Shown here: positions 46,701 to 61,700 of the stretch, in pieces
Layout: each line of letters opens with the position of its first letter
Position numbering within the stretch: position 1 is the stretch's first letter
Origin: Chondrilla cf. caribensis
Lineage: Eukaryota > Porifera > Demospongiae > Chondrillida > Chondrillidae
Assembly: GCA_964020155.1 (NCBI GenBank)
Contig: OZ026561.1
Location: 5,014,369-5,078,368, forward strand
Reading direction: 5' to 3'
Length of the DNA stretch: 64,000 nt
Notes under the pieces: model-generated
The model's input: the letters and a program-made list of their open reading frames with translations, nothing else
What the model was told of the DNA's origin: nothing
Database searches by the model: none
Translations under genes and position numbers: made by a program

Positions 46701-49700
46701 ATAAGTGTATTACGCCTTGTGGTGATCACCTAAGCAATTTGAGATTTCTTTTCTGGTCACCAAGGGCTACCTAGTGTCCATGCCTAACTCACCAACACAA
46801 TTTCGCAAGCATTCTGATTGTCCTGAGTGCGCTATAAGCCTCGTGGTGACAAGCCCAAAAAATGTCAATTTTTGGTCTTGTCACCACGGCCTCTCCTGTG
46901 TGCACATGATGCATCATAGCTGAAATCCAAATGCACAGACACACTCCTGGACCTGGTAGCTACCTTCTGATAGCAAAAAGTTGCATTTTGATGTCGATCA
47001 AAATTTCCCCCTATTGCCAATGTATATACTTTGTATGTACATTCATATATAAGTGTATTACGCCTTGGGTGATCACCTAAGCAATTTGAGATTTTTTTGC
47101 TGGTCACCAAGGGCTACCTAGTGTCCATGCCTAACTCACCAACACAATTTCGCAAGCATTCTGATTGTCCTGAGTGCGCTATAAGCCTCGTGGTGACAAG
47201 CCCAAAAAATGTCAATTTTTGGTCTTGTCACCACGGCCTCTCCTGTGTGCACGTGATGCATCATAGCTGAAATCCAAATGCACAGACACACTCCTGGACC
47301 TGGTAGCTACCTTCTGATAGCAAAAAGTTGCATTTTGATGTCGAAAAAAAATTCCCCCTATTGCCAATGTATATACTTTGTATGTAGATTCATATATAAG
47401 TGTATTACGCCTTGGGTGATCACCTAAGCAATTTGAGATTTCTTTGCTGGTCACCAAGGGCTACCTAGTGTCCATGCCTAACTCACCAACACATTTTCGT
47501 ATGCATTCTGATTGTCCTGAGTGCGCTATAAGCCTCGTGGTGACAAGCCCAAAAAATGTCAATTTTTGGTCTTGTCACCACGGCCTCTCCTGTGTGCACG
47601 TGATGCATCATAGCTGAAATCCAAATGCACAGACACACTCCTGGACCTGGTAGCTACCTTCTGATAGCAAAAAGGATGCATTTTGATGTCGACCAAAATT
47701 TCCCCCTATTGCCAATGTATATACTTTGTATGTAGATTCATATATGCGTGTATTACGCCTTGGGTGATCACCTAAGCAATTTGAGATTTCTTTGCTGGTC
47801 ACCAAGGGCTACCTAGTGTCCATGCCTAACTCACCAACACAATATCGCAAGCATTCTGATTGTCCTGAGTGCGCTATAAGCCTCGTGGTGACAAGCCCAA
47901 AAAATGTCAATTTTTGGTCTTGTCACCACGGCCTCTCCTGTGTGCACGTGATGCATCATAGCTGAAATCCAAATGCACAGACACACTCCTGGACCTGGTA
48001 GCTACCTTCTGATAGCAAAAAGTTGCATTTTGATGTGGACCAAAATTTCCCCCCAGTGCCACATATAATAGAATGTATATACTTTGTATGTACATTCATA
48101 TATGTGTGTAATACGCCTTGTGGTGATCACCTAAGCAATTTGAGATTTCTTTTCTGGTCACCAAGGGCTACCTAGTGTCCATGCCTAACTCACCAACACA
48201 ATTTCGCAAGCATTCTGATTGTCCTGAGTGCGCTATAAGCCTCGTGGTGACAAGCCCAAAAAATGTCAATTTTTGATCTTGTCACCACGGCCTCTCCTGT
48301 GTGCACGTGATGCATCATAGCTCAAATTCAAATGCACAGACACACTCCTGGACCTGGTAGCTACCTTCTGATAGCAAGAAGGATGCATTTTGATGTCGAC
48401 CAAAATTTCCCCCTATTGCCAATGTATATACTTTGTATGTAGATTCATATATAAGTGTATTACGCCTTGGGTGATCACCTAAGCAATTTGAGATTTCTTT
48501 GCTGGTCACCAAGGGCTACCTAGTGTCCATGCCTAACTCACCAACACATTTTCGTATGCATTCTGATTGTCCTGAGTGCGCTATAAGCCTCGTGGTGACA
48601 AGCCCAAAAAATGTCAATTTTTGGTCTTGTCACCACGGCCTCTCCTGTGTGCACGTGATGCATCATAGCTGAAATCCAAATGCACAGACACACTCCTGGA
48701 CCTGGTAGCTACCTTCTGATAGCAAAAAGGATGCATTTTGATGTCGACCAAAATTTCCCCCTATTGCCAATGTATATACTTTGTATGTAGATTCATATAT
48801 GCGTGTATTACGCCTTGGGTGATCACCTAAGCAATTTGAGATTTCTTTGCTGGTCACCAAGGGCTACCTAGTGTCCATGCCTAACTCACCAACACAATAT
48901 CGCAAGCATTCTGATTGTCCTGAGTGCGCTATAAGCCTCGTGGTGACAAGCCCAAAAAATGTCAATTTTTGGTCTTGTCACCACGGCCTCTCCTGTGTGC
49001 ACGTGATGCATCATAGCTGAAATCCAAATGCACAGACACACTCCTGGACCTGGTAGCTACCTTCTGATAGCAAAAAGTTGCATTTTGATGTGGACCAAAA
49101 TTTCCCCCCAGTGCCACATATAATAGAATGTATATACTTTGTATGTACATTCATATATGTGTGTAATACGCCTTGTGGTGATCACCTAAGCAATTTGAGA
49201 TTTCTTTTCTGGTCACCAAGGGCTACCTAGTGTCCATGCCTAACTCACCAACACAATTTCGCAAGCATTCTGATTGTCCTGAGTGCGCTATAAGCCTCGT
49301 GGTGACAAGCCCAAAAAATGTCAATTTTTGATCTTGTCACCACGGCCTCTCCTGTGTGCACGTGATGCATCATAGCTCAAATTCAAATGCACAGACACAC
49401 TCCTGGACCTGGTAGCTACCTTCTGATAGCAAGAAGGATGCATTTTGATGTCGACCAAAATTTCCCCCTATTGCCAATGTATATACTTTGTATGTAGATT
49501 CATATATAAGTGTATTACGCCTTGGGTGATCACCTAAGCAATTTGAGATTTCTTTGCTGGTCACCAAGGGCTACCTAGTGTCCATGCCTAACTCACCAAC
49601 ACAATTTGGTAAGCATTCTGATTGTCCTGAGTGCGCTATAAGCCTCGTGGTGACAAGCCCAAAACATGTCAATTTTTGGTCTTGTCACCACGGCCTCTCC

Positions 49701-52700
49701 TGTGTGCACGTGATGCATCATAGCTGAAATCCAAATGCACAGACACACTCCTGGACCTGGTAGCTACCTTCTGATAGCAAAAAGGATGCATTTTGATGTC
49801 GACCAAAATTTCCCCCTATTGCCAATGTATATACTTTGTATGTACATTCATATATAAGTGTATTCCGCCTTGGGTGATCACCTAAGCAATTTGAGATTTC
49901 TTTGCTGGTCACCAAGGACTACCTAGTGTCCATGCCTAACTCACCAACACATTTTCGTAAGCATTCTGATTGTCCTGAGTGCGCTATAAGCCTCGTGGTG
50001 ACAAGCCCAAAAAATGTCAATTTTTGGTCTTGTCACCACGGCCTCTCCTGTGTGCACGTGATGCATCATAGCTGAAATCCAAATGCACAGACACACTCCT
50101 GGACCTAGTAGCTACCTTCTGATAGCAAAAAGGATGCATTTTGATGTCGACCAAAATTTCCCCCCAGTGCCACATATAATAGAATGTATATACTTTGTAT
50201 GTAGATTCATATATGCGTGTATTACGCCTTGTGGTGATCACCTAAGCAATTTGAGATTTCTTTTCTGGTCACCAAGGGCTACCTAGTGTCCATGCCTAAC
50301 TCACCAACACAATTTGGGAAGCATTCTGATTGTCCTGAGTGCGCTATAAGCCTCGTGGTGACAAGCCCAAAACATGTCAATTTTTGGTCTTGTCACCACG
50401 GCCTCTCCTGTGTGCACGTGATGCATCATAGTTGAAATCCGAATGCACAGACACACTCCTGGTCCTGGTAGCTACCTTCTGATAACAAAAGCATAACCCT
50501 TAATTAAAAATTAACCCTAACCCTTACCCTAACCCAAACCCTAATAGCATCTCTAACCCTAAAAATATTCATGACCAAATCCTAACCCTTCTTCTGTTCA
50601 CCTGAGCAATTTGACATTTCTCTGCTGGTCACCAAGGGCTACCTAGTGTCCATGCCTAACTCACCAACACAATTTCGCAAGCATTCTGATTGTCCTGAGT
50701 GCGCTATAAGCCTCGTGGTGACAAGCCCAAAAAATGTCAATTTTTGGTCTTGTCACCACGGCCTCTCCTGTGTGCACGTGATGCATCATAGCTGAAATCC
50801 AAATGCACAGACACACTCCTGGACCTAGTAGCTACCTTCTGATAGCAAAAAGTTGCATTTTGATGTCGACCAAAATTTCCCCCTATTGCCAATGTATATA
50901 CTTTGAATGTAGATTCATATATGCGTGTATTACGCCTTGGGTGATCACCTAAGCAATTTGAGATTTCTTTTCTGGTCACCAAGGGCTACCTAGTGTCCAT
51001 GCCTAACTCACCAACACAATTTCGCAAGCATTCTGATTGTCCTGAGTGCATTATAAGCCTAGTGGTGACAAGCCCAAAAAATGTCAATTTTTGGTCTTGT
51101 CACCACGGCCTCTCCTGTGTGCACGTGATGCATCATAGCTGAAATCCAAATGCACAGACACACTCCTGGACCTGGTAGCTACCTTCTGATAGCAAAAAGT
51201 TGCATTTTGATGTCGACCAAAATTTCCCCCCAGTGCCACATATAATAGAATGTATATACTTTGTATGTACATTCATATATGTGTGTAATACGCCTTGTGG
51301 TGATCACCTAAGCAATTTGAGATTTCTTTTCTGGTCACCAAGGGCTACCTAGTGTCCATGCCTAACTCACCAACACAATTTGGTAAGCATTCTGATTGTC
51401 CTGAGTGCGTTATAAGCCTCGTGGTGACAAGCCCAAAAATATCAATTTTTGGTCTTGTCACCACGGCCTCTCCTGTGTGCACGTGATGCATCATAGCTCA
51501 AATCCAAATGCACAGACACACTCCTGGACCTAGTAGCTACCTTCTGATAGCAAAAAGTTGCATTTTGATGTCGACCAAAATTTCCCCCTATTGCCAATGT
51601 ATATACATTGTATGTAGATTCATATATGCGTGTATTACGCCTTGGGTGATCACCTAAACAATTTGAGATTTCTTTGCTGGTCACCAAGGGCTACCTAGTG
51701 TCCATGCCTAACTCACCAACACAATTTCGCAAGCATTCTGATTGTCCTGAGTGCGCTATAAGCCTCGTGGTGACAAGCCCAAAAAATGTCAATTTTTGGT
51801 CTTGTCACCACGGCCTCTCCTGTGTGCACGTGATGCATCATAGCTCAAATCCAAATGCACAGACACACTCCTGGACCTGGTAGCTACCTTCTGATAGCAA
51901 AAAGTTGCATTTTGATGTCGACCAAAATTTCCCCCTATTGCCAATGTATAAACTTTGTATGTAGATTCATATATGCGTGTAATACGCCTTGGGTGATCAC
52001 CTAAGCAATTTGAGATTTCTTTGCTGGTCACCAAGGGCTACCTAGTGTCCATACCAAACTCTCCAACACAATTTGGTAAGCATTCTGATTGTCCTGAGTG
52101 CGTTATAAGCCTAGTGGTGACAAGCCCAAAAAATGTCAATTTTTGGTCTTGTCACCACGGCCTCTCCTGTGTGCACGTGATGCATCATAGCTCAAATCCA
52201 AATGCACAGACACACTCCTGGACCTGGTAGCTACCTTCTGATAGCAAAAAGGATGCATTTTGATGTGGACCAAAATTTCCCCCCAGTGCCACATATAATG
52301 GAATGTATATACTTTGTATGTACATTCATATATGCGTGTAATACGCCTTGTGGTGATCACCTAAGCAATTTGAGATTTCTTTTCTGGTCACCAAGGGCTA
52401 CCTAGTGTCCATGCCTAACTCACCAACACAATTTGGTAAGCATTCTGATTGTCCTGAGTGCGCTATAAGCCTCGTGGTGACAAGCCCCAAAAATGTCAAT
52501 TTTTGGTCTTGTCACCACGGCCTCTCCTGTGTGCACGTGATGCATCATAGCTGAAATCCAAATGCACAGACACACTCCTGGACCTGGTAGCTACCTTCTG
52601 ATAGCAAAAAGTTGCATTTTGATGTCGACCAAAATTTCCCCCTATTGCCAATGTATATACTTTGTATGTAGATTCATATATGCGTGTATTACGCCTTGTG

Positions 52701-55700
52701 GTGATCACCTAAGCAATTTGAGATTTCTTTTCTGGTCACCAAGGGCTACCTAGTGTCCATGCCTAACTCACCAACACAATTTCGTAAGCATTCTGATTGT
52801 CCTGAGTGCGCTATAAGCCTCGTGGTGACAAGCCCAAAAATGTCAATTTTTGGTCTTGTCACCACGGCCTCTCCTGTGTGCACGTGATGCATCATAGCTC
52901 AAATTCAAATGCACAGACACACTCCTGGACCTAGTAGCTACCCTCTGATAGCAAAAAGGATGCATTTTGATGTCAACCAAAATTTCCCCCTATTGCCAAT
53001 GTATATACTTTGTATGTAGATTCATATATGCGTGTATTACGCCTTGTGGTGATCACCTAAGCAATTTGAGATTTCTTTTCTGGTCACCAAGGGCTACCTA
53101 GTGTCCATGCCTAACTCACCAACACAATTTCGCAAGCATTCTGATTGTCCTGAGTGCGCTATAAGCCTCGTGGTGACAAGCCCAAAAAATGTCAATTTTT
53201 GGTCTTGTCACCACGGCCTCTCCTGTGTGCACGTGATGCATCATAGCTGAAATCCAAATGCACAGACACACTCCTGGACCTGGTAGCTACCTTCTGATAG
53301 CAAAAAGGATGCATTTTGATGTGGACCAAAATTTCCCCCTATTGCCAATGTATATACTTTGTATGTAGATTCATATATGCGTGTATTACGCCTTGGGTGA
53401 TCACCTATGCAATTTGAGATTTCTTTTCTGGTCACCAAGGGCTACCTAGTGTCCATGCCTAACTCACCAACACAATTTGGTAAGCATTCTGATTGTCCTG
53501 AGTGCGCTATAAGCCTCGTGGTGACAAGCCCAAAAAATGTCAATTTTTGGTCTTGTCACCACGGCCTCTCCTGTGTGCACGTGATGCATCATAGCTCAAA
53601 TTCAAATGCACAGACACACTCCTGGACCTAGTAGCTACCTTCTGATAGCAAAAAGTTGCATTTTGATGTCGACCAAAATTTCCCCCTATTGCCAATGTAT
53701 ATACTTTGTATGTAGATTCATATATGCGTGTATTACGCCTTGGGTGATCACCTAAGCAATTTGAGATTTCTTTGCTGGTCACCAAGGGCTACCTAGTGTC
53801 CATACCAAACTCTCCAACACAATTTGGTAAGCATTCTGATTGTCCTGAGTGCGCTATAAGCCTCGAGGTGACAAGTCCAAATAATGTCAATTTTTGGTCT
53901 TGTCACCACGGCCTCTCCTGTGTGCACGTGATGCATCATAGCTCAAATTCAAATTCACAGACACACTCCTGGACCTAGTAGATACCTTCTGATAGCAAAA
54001 AGGATGCATTTTGATGTCGACCAAAATTTCCCCCTATTGCCAATGTATATACTTTGTATGTAGATTCATATATGCGTGTATTACGCCTTGTGGTGATCAC
54101 CTAAGCAATTTAAGATTTCATTTCTGGTCACCAAGGGCTACCTAGTGTCCATGCCTAACTTATCAACACAATTTCGTAAGCATTCTGATTGTCCTGAGTG
54201 CGCTATAAGCCTCGTGGTGACAAGCCCAAAAAATGTCAATTTTTGGTCTTGTCACCACGGCCTCTCCTGTGTGCACGTGATGCATCATAGCTCAAATCCG
54301 AATTTACAGACACACTCCTGGACCTAGTAGCTACCTTCTGATAGCAAAAAGGATGCATTTTGATGTGGACCAAAATTTCCCCCCAGTGCCACATATAATG
54401 GAATGTATATACTTTGTATGTACATTCATATATGCGTGTAATACGCCTTGTGGTGATCACCTAAGCAATTTGAGATTTCTTTGCTGGTCACCAAATGCTA
54501 CCTAGTGTCCATGCCTAACTCACCAACACAATTTGGTAAGCATTCTGATTGTCCTGAGTGCGCTATAAGCCTCGTGGTGACAAGCCCAAAACATGTCAAT
54601 TTTTGGTCTTGTCACCACGGCCTCTCCTGTGTGCACGTGATGCATCATAGCTGAAATCCAAATGCACAGACACACTCCTGGACCTGGTAGCTACCTTCTG
54701 ATAGCAAAAAGTTGCATTTTGATGTCGACCAAAATTTCCCCCTATTGCCAATATATATACATTGTATGTAGATTCATATATGCGTGTATTACGCCTTGGG
54801 TGATCACCTAAACAATTTGAGATTTCTTTGCTGGTCACCAAGGGCTACCTAGTGTCCATGCCTAACTCACCAACACAATTTTGCAAGCATTCTGATTGTC
54901 CTGAGTGCGCTATAAGCCTCGTGGTGACAAGCCCAAAAAATGTCAATTTTTGGTCTTGTCACCACGGCCTCTCCTGTGTGCACGTGATGCATCATAGCTC
55001 AAATCCAAATGCACAGACACACTCCTGGACCTGGTAGCTACCTTCTGATAGCAAAAAGTTGCATTTTGATGTCGACCAAAATTTCCCCCTATTGCCAATG
55101 TATAAACTTTGTATGTAGATTCATATATGCGTGTATTACGCCTTGTGGTGATCACCTAAGCAATTTGAGATTTCTTTGCTGGTCACCAAGGGCTACCTAG
55201 TGTCCATGCCTAACTCACCAACACAATTTGGTAAGCATTCTGATTGTCCTGAGTGCGCTATAAGCCTCGTGGTGACAAGCCCAAAAATGTCAATTTTTGG
55301 TCTTGTCACCACGGCCTCTCCTGTGTGCACGTGATGCATCATAGCTCAAATTCAAATGCACAGACACACTCCTGGACCTGGTAGCTACCTTCTGATAGCA
55401 AAAAGGATGCATTTTGATGTGGACCAAAATTTCCCCCTATTGCCAATGTATATACTTTGTATGTAGATTCATATATGCGTGTATTACGCCTTGGGTGATC
55501 ACCTATGCAATTTGAGATTTCTTTTCTGGTCACCAAGGGCTACCTAGTGTCCATGCCTAACTCACCAACACAATTTGGTAAGCATTCTGATTGTCCTGAG
55601 TGCGCTATAAGCCTCGTGGTGACAAGCCCAAAAATGTCAATTTTTGGTCTTGTCACCACGGCCTCTCCTGTGTGCACGTGATGCATCATAGCTCAAATTC

Positions 55701-58700
55701 AAATGCACAGACACACTCCTGGACCTAGTAGCTACCTTCTGATAGCAAAAAGGATGCATTTTGATGTCGACCAAAATTTCCCCCTATTGCCAATGTATAT
55801 ACTTTGAATGTAGATTCATATATGCGTGTATTACGCCTTGGGTGATCACCTATGCAATTTGAGATTTCTTTTCTGGTCACCAAGGGCTACCTAGTGTCCA
55901 TGCCTAACTCACCAACACAATTTCGTAAGCATTCTGATTGTCCTGAGTGCGCTATAAGCCTCGTGGTGACAAGCCCAAAACATGTCAATTTTTGGTCTTG
56001 TCACCACGGCCTCTCCTGTGTGCACGTGATGCATCATAGCTGAAATCCAAATGCACAGACACACTCCTGGACCTGGTAGCTACCTTCTGATAGCAAAAAG
56101 TTGCATTTTGATGTCGACCAAAATTTCCCCCTATTGCCAATATATATACATTGTATGTAGATTCATATATGCGTGTATTACGCCTTGGGTGATCACCTAA
56201 ACAATTTGAGATTTCTTTGCTGGTCACCAAGGGCTACCTAGTGTCCATGCCTAACTCACCAACACAATTTTGCAAGCATTCTGATTGTCCTGAGTGCGCT
56301 ATAAGCCTCGTGGTGACAAGCCCAAAAAATGTCAATTTTTGGTCTTGTCACCACGGCCTCTCCTGTGTGCACGTGATGCATCATAGCTCAAATCCAAATG
56401 CACAGACACACTCCTGGACCTGGTAGCTACCTTCTGATAGCAAAAAGTTGCATTTTGATGTCGACCAAAATTTCCCCCTATTGCCAATGTATAAACTTTG
56501 TATGTAGATTCATATATGCGTGTATTACGCCTTGTGGTGATCACCTAAGCAATTTGAGATTTCTTTGCTGGTCACCAAGGGCTACCTAGTGTCCATGCCT
56601 AACTCACCAACACAATTTGGTAAGCATTCTGATTGTCCTGAGTGCGCTATAAGCCTCGTGGTGACAAGCCCAAAAATGTCAATTTTTGGTCTTGTCACCA
56701 CGGCCTCTCCTGTGTGCACGTGATGCATCATAGCTCAAATTCAAATGCACAGACACACTCCTGGACCTGGTAGCTACCTTCTGATAGCAAAAAGGATGCA
56801 TTTTGATGTGGACCAAAATTTCCCCCTATTGCCAATGTATATACTTTGTATGTAGATTCATATATGCGTGTATTACGCCTTGGGTGATCACCTATGCAAT
56901 TTGAGATTTCTTTTCTGGTCACCAAGGGCTACCTAGTGTCCATGCCTAACTCACCAACACAATTTGGTAAGCATTCTGATTGTCCTGAGTGCGCTATAAG
57001 CCTCGTGGTGACAAGCCCAAAAATGTCAATTTTTGGTCTTGTCACCACGGCCTCTCCTGTGTGCACGTGATGCATCATAGCTCAAATTCAAATGCACAGA
57101 CACACTCCTGGACCTAGTAGCTACCTTCTGATAGCAAAAAGGATGCATTTTGATGTCGACCAAAATTTCCCCCTATTGCCAATGTATATACTTTGAATGT
57201 AGATTCATATATGCGTGTATTACGCCTTGGGTGATCACCTATGCAATTTGAGATTTCTTTTCTGGTCACCAAGGGCTACCTAGTGTCCATGCCTAACTCA
57301 CCAACACAATTTCGTAAGCATTCTGATTGTCCTGAGTGCGCTATAAGCCTCGTGGTGACAAGCCCAAAACATGTCAATTTTTGGTCTTGTCACCACGGCC
57401 TCTCCTGTGTGCACGTGATGCATCATAGCTCAAATTCAAATGCACAGACACACTCCTGGACCTAGTAGCTACCTTCTGATAGCAAAAAGTTGCATTTTGA
57501 TGTCGACCAAAATTTCCCCCTATTGCCAATGTATATACTTTGTATGTAGATTCATATATGCGTGTATTACGCCTTGTGGTGATCACCTAAGCAATTTGAG
57601 ATTTCTTTACTGGTCACCAAGGGCTACCTAGTGTCCATGCCTAACTTATCAACACAATTTCGTAAGCATTCTGATTGTCCTGAGTGCGCTATAAGCCTCG
57701 TGGTGACAAGCCCAAAAAATGTCAATTTTTGGTCTTGTCACCACGGCCTCTCCTGTGTGCACGTGATGTATCATAGCTCAAATCCAAATGCACAGACACA
57801 CTCCTGGACCTGGTAGCTACCTTCTGATAGCAAAAAGGATGCATTTTGATGTGGACCAAAATTTCCCCCCAGTGCCACATATAATAGAATGTATATACTT
57901 TGTATGTACATTCATATATGCGTGTAATACGCCTTGTGGTGATCACCTAAGCAATTTGAGATTTCTTTTCTGGTCACCAAGGGCTACCTAGTGTCCATGC
58001 CTAACTCACCAACACAATTTGGTAAGCATTCTGATTGTTCTGAGTGCGCTATAAGCCTCGTGGTGACAAGCCCCAAAAATGTCAATTTTTGGTCTTGTCA
58101 CCACGGCCTCTCCTGTGTGCACGTGATGCATCATAGCTCAAATTCAAATGCACAGACACACTCCTGGACCTGGTAGCTACCTTCTGATAGCAAAATGTTG
58201 CATTTTGATGTCGACCAAAATTTCCCCCTATTGCCAATATATATACATTGCATGTAGATTCATATATGCGTGTATTACGCCTTGGGTGATCACCTAAACA
58301 ATTTGAGATTTCTTTGCTGGTCACCAAGGGCTACCTAGTGTCCATGCCTAACTCACCAACACAATTTCGCAAGCATTCTGATTGTCCTGAGTGCGCTATA
58401 AGCCTCGTGGTGAGAAGCCCAAAAAATGTCAATTTTTGGTCTTGTCACCACGGCCTCTCCTGTGTGCACGTGATGCATCATAGCTGAAATCCAAATGCAC
58501 AGACACACTCCTGGACCTGGTAGCTACCTTCTGATAGCAAAAAGTTGCATTTTGATGTCGACCAAAATTTCCCCCTATTGCCAATGTATATACTTTGTAT
58601 GTAGATTCATATATGCGTGTATTACGCCTTGTGGTGATCACCTAAGCAATTTGAGATTTCTTTTCTGGTCACCAAGGGCTACCTAGTGTCCATGCCTAAC

Positions 58701-61700
58701 TCACCAACACAATTTGGTAAGCATTCTGATTGTCCTGAGTGCGCTATAAGCCTCGTGGTGACAAGCCCAAAAAATGTCAATTTTTGGTCTTGTCACCACG
58801 GCCTCTCCTGTGTGCACGTGATGCATCATAGCTCAAATCCAAATGCACAGACACACTCCTGGACCTAGTAGCTACCTTCTGATAGCAAAAAGTTGCATTT
58901 TGATGTCGACCAAAATTTCCCCCTATTGCCAATGTATATACTTTGTATGTAGATTCATATATGCGTGTATTACGCCTTGGGTGATCACCTAAGCAATTTG
59001 AGATTTCTTTTCTGGTCACCAAGGGCTACCTAGTGTCCATGCCTAACTTATCAACACAATTTGGTAAGCATTCTGATTGTCCTGAGTGCGCTATAAGCCT
59101 CGTGGTGACAAGCCCAAAAAATGTCAATTTTTGGTCTTGTCACCACGGCCTCTCCTGTGTGCACGTGATGTATCATAGCTCAAATCCAAATGCACAGACA
59201 CACTCCTGGACCTGGTAGCTACCTTCTGATAGCAAAAAGGATGCATTTTGATGTGGACCAAAATTTCCCCCCAGTGCCACATATAATAGAATGTATATAC
59301 TTTGTATGTACATTCATATATGCGTGTAATACGCCTTGTGGTGATCACCTAAGCAATTTGAGATTTCTTTTCTGGTCACCAAGGGCTACCTAGTGTCCAT
59401 GCCTAACTCACCAACACAATTTGGTAAGCATTCTGATTGTCCTGAGTGCGCTATAAGCCTCGTGGTGACAAGCCCAAAACATGTCAATTTTTGGTCTTGT
59501 CACCACGGCCTCTCCTGTGTGCACGTGATGCATCATAGCTCAAATCCAAATGCACAGACACACTCCTGGACCTGGTAGCTACCTTCTGATAGCAAAATGT
59601 TGCATTTTGATGTCGACCACAATTTCCCCCTATTGCCAATATATATACATTGTATGTAGATTCATATATGCGTGTATTACGCCTTGGGTGATCACCTAAA
59701 CAATTTGAGATTTCTTTGCTGGTCACCAAGGGCTACCTAGTGTCCATGCCTAACTCACCAACACAATTTCGCAAGCATTCTGATTGTCCTGAGTGCGCTA
59801 TAAGCCTCGTGGTGAGAAGCCCAAAAAATGTCAATTTTTGGTCTTGTCACCACGGCCTCTCCTGTGTGCACGTGATGCATCATAGCTCAAATCCAAATGC
59901 ACAGACACACTCCTGGACCTGGTAGCTACCTTCTGATAGCAAAAAGTTGCATTTTGATGTCGACCAAAATTTCCCCCTATTGCCAATGTATATACTTTGT
60001 ATGTAGATTCATATATGCGTGTATTACGCCTTGTGGTGATCACCTAAGCAATTTGAGATTTCTTTGCTGGTCACCAAGGGCTACCTAGTGTCCATGCCTA
60101 ACTCACCAACACAATTTGGTAAGCATTCTGATTGTCCTGAGTGCGCTATAAGCCTCGTGGTGACAAGCCCAAAAAATGTCAATTTTTGGTCTTGTCACCA
60201 CGGCCTCTCCTGTGTGCACGTGATGCATCATAGCTCAAATCCAAATGCACAGACACACTCCTGGACCTAGTAGCTACCTTCTGATAGCAAAAAGTTGCAT
60301 TTTGATGTCGACCAAAATTTCCCCCTATTGCCAATGTATATACTTTGTATGTAGATTCATATATGCGTGTATTACGCCTTGTGGTGATCACCTAAGCAAT
60401 TTGAGATTTCTTTTCTGGTCACCAAGGGCTACCTAGTGTCCATGCCTAACTCACCAACACAATTTGGTAAGCATTCTGATTGTCCTGAGTGCGCTATAAG
60501 CCTCGTGGTGACAAGTCCAAAAAATGTCAATTTTTGGTCTTGTCACCACGGCCTCTCCTGTGTGCACGTGATGCATCATAGCTCAAATCCAAATGCACAG
60601 ACACACTCCTGGACCTAGTAGCTACCTTCTGATAGCAAAAAGTTGCATTTTGATGTCGACCAAAATTTCCCCCTATTGCCAATGTATATACTTTGTATGT
60701 ACATTCATATATGCGTGTATTACGCCTTGTGGTGATCACCTAAGCAATTTGAGATTTCTTTTCTGGTCACCAAGGGCTACCTAGTGTCCATGCCTAACTC
60801 ACCAACACAATTTCGCAAGCATTCTGATTGTCCTGAGTGCGCTATAAGCCTCGTGGTGACAAGCCCAAAAAATGTCAATTTTTGGTCTTGTCACCACGGC
60901 CTCTCCTGTGTGCACGTGATGCATCATAGCTCAAATTCAAATGCACAGACACACTCCTGGACCTAGTAGCTACCTTCTGATAGCAAAACGTTGCATTTTG
61001 AAGTCGACCAAAATTTCCCCCTATTGCCAATGTATATACTTTGTATGTAGATTCATATATGCGTGTATTACGCCTTGGGTGATCACCTAAGCAATTTGAG
61101 ATGTCTTTGCTGGTCACCAAGGGCTACCTAGTGTCCATGCCTAACTCACCAACACAATTTCGCAAGCATTCTGATTGTCCTGAGTGCGTTATAAGCCTCG
61201 TGGTGACAAGCCCAAAAATGTCAATTTTTGGTCTTGTCACCACGGCCTCTCCTGTGTGCACGTGATGCATCATAGCTCAAATCCAAATGCACAGACACAC
61301 TCCTGGACCTGGTAGCTACCTTCTGATAGCAAAAATGATGCATTTTGATGTCGACCAAAATTTCCCCCCAGTGCCACATATAATGGAATGTATATACTTT
61401 GTATGTAGATTCATATATGCGTGTAATACGCCTTGTGGTGATCACCTAAGCAATTTGAGATTTCTTTTCTGGTCACCAAGGGCTACCTAGTGTCCATGCC
61501 TAACTCACCAACACAATTTGGTAAGCATTCTGATTGTCCTGAGTGCGCTATAAGCCTCGTGGTGACAAGCCCAAAAAATGTCAATTTTTGGTCTTGTCAC
61601 CACGGCCTCTCCTGTGTGCACGTGATGCATCATAGCTCAAATTCAAATGCACAGACACACTCCTGGACCTAGTAGCTACCTTCTGATAGCAAAAAGTTGC

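Noticed and set aside
50489..50592. A true chromosome end.
   Set aside because: The CCCTAA units are degenerate, only ~100 bp long, and satellite continues on both sides.
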